This document shows, piece after piece, positions 58,671 through 64,000 of a stretch of 64,000 nt of DNA. Within the stretch, counting starts at the first letter, position 1, and each line of letters begins with the position of its first letter. The notes under the pieces were generated by a model, which worked only from the letters and a program-made list of their open reading frames with translations, was not told where the DNA came from and made no database searches. The position numbers were made by a program, and so were the translations under genes. Origin of the DNA: Pseudomonadota bacterium (GTDB lineage: Bacteria; Chloroflexota; UBA6077; JAJPHF01). Where the stretch lies: assembly GCA_021325365.1 (NCBI GenBank), contig JAJPHF010000058.1:1-64000 (forward strand), read 5' to 3'.

Positions 58671-60683
58671 ATGGCTTCGTCGTCAGGGCGGACGCGGCGA
58701 CCGCTGGCCATCCGGCAATTCCACCTCCCGCACCGCTCCCCTGGCGGCTGGCGCCGCTGCCTCCCCCCCCGCCGCTGGTCGTTCGCGGCGCTCCCCTCGC
58801 CGCTGCCGGCGCTACTCGTCGCGAGCCTGGCCTACTTGCTCCTGCGGCCCCTGCTGGCGCTGCTCCATTCAGTCGTCGTGCTGGGCGTCGCGGCGGGGCT
58901 GCACGGGCTGGCCACCTCGGGGGCGGTGGCCTGGCTCGCCAGCAACGGCCCCGCCGATCCGGTCTACAAGTCGGTGATGCTCTGGACGCTCACCGGCATC
59001 GAGCCGGTCGGGCTGGCCGTCCACGATCCTCTCGGCAGCTGGCTGGCCGCGGTCTACCCCGCGGTCTTTGCGCCGCCGGCGCTGCTGCCGGGCAACGCGT
59101 GGGTGGGCGCGGTGGTGAGCGACGGCGCCACGCTGCTCGCGCAGCTGGCCGCGCGCCTGGTCGGCCACCTGGCACTGCTGGCGGTCGGCGGCCTGGTGCT
59201 GCTCGGCAGCGGCTACCGCCCGCGCCACGGCCTGCGGCCCGGCTGGCGGGCGATCCTGGCCGCGCTGGTGCTCTTGCAGGGCGGTCTCGGGCTGGTAAGG
59301 GTGGTGCTGAGCCTGTCGCCGCACGAGATCGAGATCCTGGGGCTCGCCCAGGTGCTCAGCAAGCTGTTCCACTGGTCGCCCGCGGAGTATCGCGCGCTGC
59401 TGCCGCGCCTGCCGTTGCTGGCACTGGAGGGCGCGACGCTGGTGCTGCTCGCGCTCGTCGCGCTGCTGGCCGGGCGCCGCATCGTGTCGGGCCTGCGCGG
59501 CCATCCCCGCTCGGCCGCGACCGCGGCGCCGCACGCGCGGCCCGCGACGCAGGTGCAGCTGGCGCGGGGCACGATGGTCGCCGTGTGGCTGGGCTGCGCA
59601 CTGCTCGCCCCGCCACACGGGCTGGCCGAGGACGAGCCGATGTACGAGGCGCCCGTGACCACGGTGACGACCGACGTGGTGCCGGACGCGGCGGCGCCGG
59701 TAGCCGCCGCGGGGCCGTCGGTGGTCACGATCGAGGGCGAGCCGTTCCACTACGTGTACAAAGTGAACGGCGCGCGGCAGGTGTTACGGGGCATCGGCTA
59801 CAATGTGCCCTATGCGTCGCGGAGTCGCGAGTGGCGCGCGAAGCGCTACGACCGCGACTTCGCCATGATGCAGGCGGCGCAGTTCAACACGCTCATCGGC
59901 TGGGACGAGAACGAGTTCGACGACCTGACGCTCGACAAGGCCCAGCAGTACGGCCTGGGCGTGATCTGGCCCTACAACCTGCCGCCGGACGGCGACTACG
60001 CCGACCCCGCCTACTGCGCGGCGCAGCGGGCGCGCGTGCTCGACTTCGTGGCGCGGTACGCCAGCCACCCGGCGCTGCGGATGTGGGGGCTGGGCAACGA
60101 GGTGCTGCACGACATGCCCGAGCAGGACCACGCCGCGCGCGCCCAGGCGTTTGCCGCGTGCTACGCCGATCTGGTGGCCGCCGTCCACGCGGCCGACCCC
60201 AACCACCCGATCATCTACCGCGACTCCGAGGACGTCTGGCTGGACCCGGTGCGGGACGCCCTGGTGAACCGGGGCCTGGACCAGCCGTGGATGGTGTACG
60301 GCGCCAACATCTTCACCTTCCGCCTGCGCGACCTGGTGGCGGGCTGGCCGGACCGCGGGCTGAAGGTGCCGCTCGTCATCTCCGAGTACGGGCCGACCGG
60401 CTATGCGCCCGCCGACCGGCCGGGCGCGCTGGTGGCGATGTGGAACATCATTCGCCAGAAGCGTGCGCGCGACTACGTGCTCGGCGGCTCGATCTACGGT
60501 TGGACGACCGACGGGATCGAGGCGATTGACCGTGTGTACGGCCTGACCAACGCCGACGGGCAGCCGGTCGACGGGGCGCTCGCGGCGATCGCCCGGCGCT
60601 TCGCCGCATCGACCGGCCGACCGTGCGAGCTGGCGGCGTGCGCGGCGGCTAGCGCGGCGGCGGCCGCCGCCGCGCCCCACTGA
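58671..60683 (+). CDS. Polytopic membrane protein fused to a glycoside hydrolase domain
   Basis: 670 aa. The N-terminal about 320 residues contain five or six hydrophobic segments, including LPALLVASLAYLLLRPLLAL, LVGHLALLAVGGLVLLGSG, AILAALVLLQGGLGLVRVV and EGATLVLLALVALLAG. The C-terminal barrel (about 355-650) parallels the 57366 protein: RGIGYNVPYASRS, the acid/base Glu in MWGLGNEVLHD and the nucleophile Glu in LVISEYGPTGYAP. The active domain should face outside while the N-terminus forms a membrane module. This fusion is unusual. ATG at 58671 with GAGGAGG upstream; an earlier in-frame ATG at 58623 is less likely. Confidence 0.8.
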   Translation: MASSSGRTRRPLAIRQFHLPHRSPGGWRRCLPPRRWSFAALPSPLPALLVASLAYLLLRPLLALLHSVVVLGVAAGLHGLATSGAVAWLASNGPADPVYKSVMLWTLTGIEPVGLAVHDPLGSWLAAVYPAVFAPPALLPGNAWVGAVVSDGATLLAQLAARLVGHLALLAVGGLVLLGSGYRPRHGLRPGWRAILAALVLLQGGLGLVRVVLSLSPHEIEILGLAQVLSKLFHWSPAEYRALLPRLPLLALEGATLVLLALVALLAGRRIVSGLRGHPRSAATAAPHARPATQVQLARGTMVAVWLGCALLAPPHGLAEDEPMYEAPVTTVTTDVVPDAAAPVAAAGPSVVTIEGEPFHYVYKVNGARQVLRGIGYNVPYASRSREWRAKRYDRDFAMMQAAQFNTLIGWDENEFDDLTLDKAQQYGLGVIWPYNLPPDGDYADPAYCAAQRARVLDFVARYASHPALRMWGLGNEVLHDMPEQDHAARAQAFAACYADLVAAVHAADPNHPIIYRDSEDVWLDPVRDALVNRGLDQPWMVYGANIFTFRLRDLVAGWPDRGLKVPLVISEYGPTGYAPADRPGALVAMWNIIRQKRARDYVLGGSIYGWTTDGIEAIDRVYGLTNADGQPVDGALAAIARRFAASTGRPCELAACAAASAAAAAAAPH

Positions 60684-60748
60684 GCGCTCGGTGCAGACGC
60701 GCCGGCACGCTTCGCGCCGCCCGCGATGGCTGTCCGCCGGGTGAGTAC

Positions 60749-62287
60749 ATGCACAGGATTCATCGCTCTCATTGGCGGATTCTCGCGGCGCTGCTGTGCC
60801 TCGCCGGCCTGGTTGCGCTGGTCGTCGCCGTGCCCAACCCGCTACGCCGCACCGTGCGCCAGGTGTCCGCGCCGCTGCTGGCGGCGGGCACGACGCCGCC
60901 GCACTTCGGCTGCGACCCCGGGCCGTCGAAGCCCGCGCCGCCACAGAACGAGCTGGACCCGATCCGGCCGGTAGCGCTCATTTCCGACGCCACCTTGCTG
61001 GTCGACGGCCGCCTGGCCGGCCGGCCGATCGCCGGGGTCGGCTTCAACATCGAGCCGACGCTCTGGACCTGTCCGGCCGCCCGCCCGCTGATCGAGCAGC
61101 GCATCTTCGACACCTTCCACCCCGACCTGGTCCGGGTGGGGCTGGCGCAGGCCCCGTGGGCGCCCGAGGACGCCGACAGCGTGGACGACCTGACGTGGGA
61201 TGCGTACCAGCGGGTGCTCGACTCGCCGGCCTTCCAGCCCAGCTGGGACTTCATCGCCATGCTGAACCAGCGCGGCATCACGCCCATCGTGGCGCCCTGG
61301 GGCGTGCCGGGGCTGCTCACGGAGAACGGCGAGCCGACCGGCACGCTTAAGCCCGAGTACTTCGAGAAGTACGCCGAGTACTATGCTGCTGCCATCGACT
61401 ACCTTGTGAACCGGCGCGGTCTGAAGATCGGCCCGGCCAGCGTGATGAACGAGCCGGACTGCGGCGACGGCAGCCACATCAGCCCGCGCGACTTCCCGAA
61501 GGTGGCGCGGCTGGTCGGCGAGCGCCTGGCGCAGTACGGCGTGAAGCTGTACGGCCCGGACACCTGCAACGCCGACTCCGCCACGCATTACCTCGACTAC
61601 CTGCTCCGCGACGGGCAAGCGCTCGAGTATTTCGCGGTCATCGGCACCCATCAGTACGCGCCGGGCGGCGAGGTCGCGGAGCTGCTCCGCGAGATGCGCG
61701 AGGGCGGGCTATCGCTGCCGCTCTACGTCACCGAGTACACGACCTACCGCTACGGCAACCTGGACGACGGCCAGGAGGCGCCCGCGGAGATGCCCTACCT
61801 GCTGGAGATCGCCTCGGTGCTGCAATCGCACCTCACCTCGGGCGCCGACGCCGCGCTCTACTGGGACGCGGTCGACTACTACTGGCTGCTGCACGACGCC
61901 ATCTCGAAGTGGGGAGTGCTGCGCGGGCCGCAGGTGGACCCGCCGCTAACGCCGCGCAAGCACTACTACGGGCTCTTGCAGATCCTCCCCTACTTCCCCG
62001 CCGGCGCGCAGATCATCAGCACGTCGCAGCGCGGGCCGACGACGCTCCTGCCGCTCGCCGTGGAGCGGCCGGGCGATGGCGCGCTGAGCATCGTGCTGAT
62101 CAACCGCGGGCGCGAGCTGAACCTGGAGATCGACCTGGAGCACCTCGCGGCGCCGGCGACGCGGTTCCACGTGTACCGCACGAGCGCGGACGAGGACCGC
62201 GCGGACCTGGGCGAGGTCGCGGTGGAGGACGATCAGGTGCGGCTGACGGTCGCACCGCGGTCGATCACCACCCTCGCCGCGCCGTAG
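60749..62287 (+). CDS. Exported GH30/GH39-like glycoside hydrolase
   Basis: 512 aa. Membrane signal (about 10-28, ILAALLCLAGLVALVVAV). The TIM barrel (about 75-400) has the acid/base Glu in SVMNEPDCGDG and the nucleophile Glu in LPLYVTEYTTYRY. A C-terminal beta-sandwich (about 410-512) has LSIVLINRGRELNLEIDLE. This domain order fits GH30- or GH39-like enzymes acting on xylan or beta-glucans. It lies 65 bp downstream of the membrane hydrolase, so the three hydrolases likely work on one extracellular polymer. Confidence 0.8.
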   Translation: MHRIHRSHWRILAALLCLAGLVALVVAVPNPLRRTVRQVSAPLLAAGTTPPHFGCDPGPSKPAPPQNELDPIRPVALISDATLLVDGRLAGRPIAGVGFNIEPTLWTCPAARPLIEQRIFDTFHPDLVRVGLAQAPWAPEDADSVDDLTWDAYQRVLDSPAFQPSWDFIAMLNQRGITPIVAPWGVPGLLTENGEPTGTLKPEYFEKYAEYYAAAIDYLVNRRGLKIGPASVMNEPDCGDGSHISPRDFPKVARLVGERLAQYGVKLYGPDTCNADSATHYLDYLLRDGQALEYFAVIGTHQYAPGGEVAELLREMREGGLSLPLYVTEYTTYRYGNLDDGQEAPAEMPYLLEIASVLQSHLTSGADAALYWDAVDYYWLLHDAISKWGVLRGPQVDPPLTPRKHYYGLLQILPYFPAGAQIISTSQRGPTTLLPLAVERPGDGALSIVLINRGRELNLEIDLEHLAAPATRFHVYRTSADEDRADLGEVAVEDDQVRLTVAPRSITTLAAP

Positions 62288-62386
62288 CGACGTGTCGATT
62301 CGGCCGCTCCGGCAGGGCGCAGCGAGCAGCGCCCCTACACCGGGCCGGGGTATCGACGGCACCCAGGCGAGGCCTCGGTCGGGTGC

Positions 62387-62392
62387 TATAAT
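62387..62392 (+). promoter_or_regulatory. Extended -10 promoter candidate
   Basis: TGC-TATAAT, a perfect extended -10, about 187 bp upstream of the amidohydrolase ATG at 62579. No clear -35 is seen. A small REP-like hairpin (GGGCGC-AGCGAGCA-GCGCCC, near 62316-62335) lies upstream, probably ending the hydrolase operon. Confidence 0.45.
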
Positions 62393-62578
62393 CGCCGCAA
62401 CTCCGGCGCGGGCGGCGAGGGCGGCTCGCCGCGTGCCGGGAGCTATAGTGGCTGGCGGCGAGACTGACGACCGCTGACAGACCACTAGGCCGAGAAACGG
62501 GCGCTCGCGGCGATCGCCGGGGCGCGCGTCCGCGGCGCATGGCGGGTGCCGCCCGCCGCCCTCGATGAGGAGGAGGGG

Positions 62579-63715
62579 ATGTCCGAGCTGCTGATCTCTG
62601 CCGACTCGCACGTGCTCGAACCGTCCGACCTGTGGACGAAAGGGCTGCCGGCGGCGATGCGCGACCGGGCGCCGCGCGTCTTCTACAATGAGCAGCGGGG
62701 TGTCTGGATGTTCGGCTGCGACGAGGTGACGCCGCAGCCGATCACGTTTAGCTTCGTGGCCGGCGTCGATCTGGACAACCTGCCGGCGATGCACAAGGCG
62801 GGCTACGCGGCGGCGCGGCCGGGCGGCTGGGACCCGAAGGCGCGGCTGGAGGACATGATCACCGACGGCGTGAGCGCCGAGGTGCTGTATCCCAGCCTGG
62901 GGCTCGGGCTGTACTGGATCCAGGACCCGGCGTTTCAGGAAGCGTGCTTCCGCACGTACAACGACTGGCTCATCGAGTACTGCGCGGCCATGCCCGACCG
63001 GCTGATCGGCATCGCCATGATCTCGATGTGGGACCGCGAGCACGCGGTGGCCGAGCTGCGGCGCTGCAAGGACGCGGGCCTGCGCGGGGCGATGATCTGG
63101 CTGCGCCCGCCGGACAGCCACTCTTTCCTGAGCACGGACAACGACCCCTTCTGGGCGGCGGCGCAAGAGATGGACATGCCGGTCGCGCTGCACATCCTGA
63201 CCGACTACGGCTGGACGAAGTGGCGGGTGGAGACGGGGCCGACCGGGCCGATGCGCTACAAGCCGACGGTGATGATGCAGCACGAGATCGAGCTGGCGCT
63301 GTTCGACCTGATCTTCTCGGGCGTGCTGGAGCGCTTCCCCGACCTGAAGATCGTCTCGGTGGAGAACGAGTACAACTGGCTGGCGTCGCTGCTGGTGCGC
63401 ATGGACAAGGGCTACGAGCGCTTCCGCCGCGAGATGCCGCTGTCGCTGACGATGCGGCCGACGGAGTACGTGCGCCGGCAGGTGCGCGCGACGTTCTTCA
63501 ACGACGCGATCGGGCCGATGACGCTGCCCTACATCGGCGCGGACCTGCTGATGTGGTCGAGCGACTACCCGCACCAGAACTCGACCTGGCCGCACTCGCG
63601 GGAGGTGATCGCCCGCGACCTGAGCCACGTTTCGGCGGAGGACCGCGAGAAGCTGGTCAGCCGCAACGTGATCGAGCTGCACAAGCTGGCGGTGCCGGAG
63701 GCGCTCGCCGTCTAG
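62579..63715 (+). CDS. Amidohydrolase family protein
   Basis: A 378-aa amidohydrolase-2 barrel. It starts MSELLISADSHVLEPSDLW, with VALHILTDYGWTKW mid-protein and LLMWSSDYPHQNSTWPHSRE near the end. This xxADSHVxEP / SSDYPHxxSTWP pattern is the group widespread in environmental actinobacteria and proteobacteria. ATG 62579 follows GAGGAGGAGGGG. The next gene is a molybdenum hydroxylase, suggesting joint breakdown of an aromatic or heterocyclic compound. Confidence 0.9.
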   Translation: MSELLISADSHVLEPSDLWTKGLPAAMRDRAPRVFYNEQRGVWMFGCDEVTPQPITFSFVAGVDLDNLPAMHKAGYAAARPGGWDPKARLEDMITDGVSAEVLYPSLGLGLYWIQDPAFQEACFRTYNDWLIEYCAAMPDRLIGIAMISMWDREHAVAELRRCKDAGLRGAMIWLRPPDSHSFLSTDNDPFWAAAQEMDMPVALHILTDYGWTKWRVETGPTGPMRYKPTVMMQHEIELALFDLIFSGVLERFPDLKIVSVENEYNWLASLLVRMDKGYERFRREMPLSLTMRPTEYVRRQVRATFFNDAIGPMTLPYIGADLLMWSSDYPHQNSTWPHSREVIARDLSHVSAEDREKLVSRNVIELHKLAVPEALAV

Positions 63716-63899
63716 CGGGGGTGGGGACTAGGGGTTAGGGGCTGGGGGATAGGGGGTAGAGGCTCCAAGCGTGCCGGCCTCGCCGGGGGCCGGCGCGCTC
63801 CCCTAACCGGGGCGGAGCCGGCTGCTCGTACGCCCTGGCCCCGGCCCTCCGGTCCGTAGCTCCCAGCCCCTACCCCTATTCCCGACGGAGGACAGGCAC
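63716..63899. other. Intergenic region with G-rich repeats
   Basis: GGGGATAGGGGGTAG-type units (63716-63765) are mirrored by CTCCCAGCCCCTACCCCTATTCCC at 63860-63883, so the two ends can pair into a long hairpin. Similar units lie at 37166-37232. No gene was seen. Confidence 0.5.
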
Positions 63900-64000
63900 A
63901 TGGCCGCCACCATCTCGCCCATCGGCGCGTCGATCCCCCGGCTCGAAGGCCCGGACAAGGTGACGGGCCGGGCGCGCTACACCGCCGACGTGACCCTGCC
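63900..64000 (+). CDS. Xanthine dehydrogenase-type molybdopterin-binding subunit (partial)
   Basis: The first 33 codons only, running off the window: start ATG 63900 after GACGGAGGACAGG. The sequence IPRLEGPDKVTGRARYTADV is the standard N-terminus of the large molybdopterin-binding subunit of the xanthine dehydrogenase/aldehyde oxidase/CO dehydrogenase family. It hydroxylates purines, aldehydes or N-heterocycles. Confidence 0.8.
   Translation, partial: MAATISPIGASIPRLEGPDKVTGRARYTADVTL

Noticed and set aside
58619..60529. Long ORF (636 aa) overlapping the membrane glycoside hydrolase gene
   Set aside because: It runs in another frame of a GC-rich gene, is Arg/Gly/Ala-rich and has no family pattern. 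The overlapping frame has a clear hydrolase domain, start site and promoter.
61946..63682. Antisense ORF of 578 aa across the GH30-like and amidohydrolase genes
   Set aside because: It spans two genes with strong family signatures on the plus strand and is Arg/His/Val-rich with no domain pattern.
1..64000. CRISPR arrays, tRNA and rRNA genes
   Set aside because: No regularly spaced identical repeats with unique spacers, and no cloverleaf with a GGTTCGAATCC-type arm or rRNA-like sequence, were found by eye. A tRNAscan or Infernal run would settle it.

Overview
This is a very GC-rich bacterial chromosome segment with tightly packed genes, mostly GAGG-type ribosome binding sites and many GTG starts. 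It looks like a free-living soil or sediment bacterium. The gene content (baseplate-J-like membrane protein, tandem DoxX and GlcG proteins, many orphan NMT1-type lipoproteins and amidohydrolases, dispersed hairpin repeats) suggests Chloroflexota or a similar lineage such as Rokubacteria. The phylum is an inference; nothing in the window fixes it.

Layout. 0-8.3 kb is a housekeeping block on the minus strand: rpmI-rplT-pheS-pheT (without infC), then cvpA-mutS2, with a GTG-started partial gene at the left edge. 8.5-19.7 kb holds an FAD oxidase, an SDR, a glycogen-debranching-type enzyme, an ECF sigma factor with two downstream genes, an amidohydrolase, a secreted TPR protein and a baseplate-J-like protein. 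19.9-21.7 kb is an operon of a GrdB/PrdB-type selenoprotein (in-frame UGA with a SECIS-like hairpin), folB and a dUTPase/dCTP-deaminase-like gene. 22-28.9 kb alternates substrate-binding lipoproteins, an SDR with an altered catalytic motif, amidohydrolases and an orphan Imm5-type immunity gene. 29.0-31.5 kb looks like an inserted island: an amidohydrolase remnant at one edge, a truncated ORF at the other, and its own consensus promoter driving a tandem cysteine-rich membrane protein and a glycosyltransferase. 31.5-54.1 kb is catabolic: LigB-type dioxygenase, Rieske oxygenases, LLM flavoprotein, alpha-hydroxy-acid oxidase, GlcG-like proteins, cysteine dioxygenase with a four-domain rhodanese, three more lipoproteins, chromate transporter halves and small toxin-antitoxin modules. 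54.1-57.3 kb has a repressor-type operator, a ChrB-like gene and a phage MuF-like toxin/immunity cassette bracketed by an exact 18-bp direct repeat. 57.3-64 kb has three exported glycoside hydrolases, an amidohydrolase and the start of a xanthine-dehydrogenase-type molybdenum hydroxylase.

How it fits together. Five orphan periplasmic-binding-type lipoproteins sit beside amidohydrolases/decarboxylases, Rieske oxygenases, extradiol dioxygenase and flavin enzymes. This suggests scavenging and oxidative breakdown of small aromatic or heterocyclic compounds. No ABC permease or ATPase is encoded here.

The clearest unusual points are the UGA-containing selenoprotein, the MuF toxin cassette between direct repeats, the cysteine-rich/glycosyltransferase island, and hairpin repeats inserted in frame into mutS2, pheT and a Rieske gene. 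No tRNA, rRNA or CRISPR array was seen.
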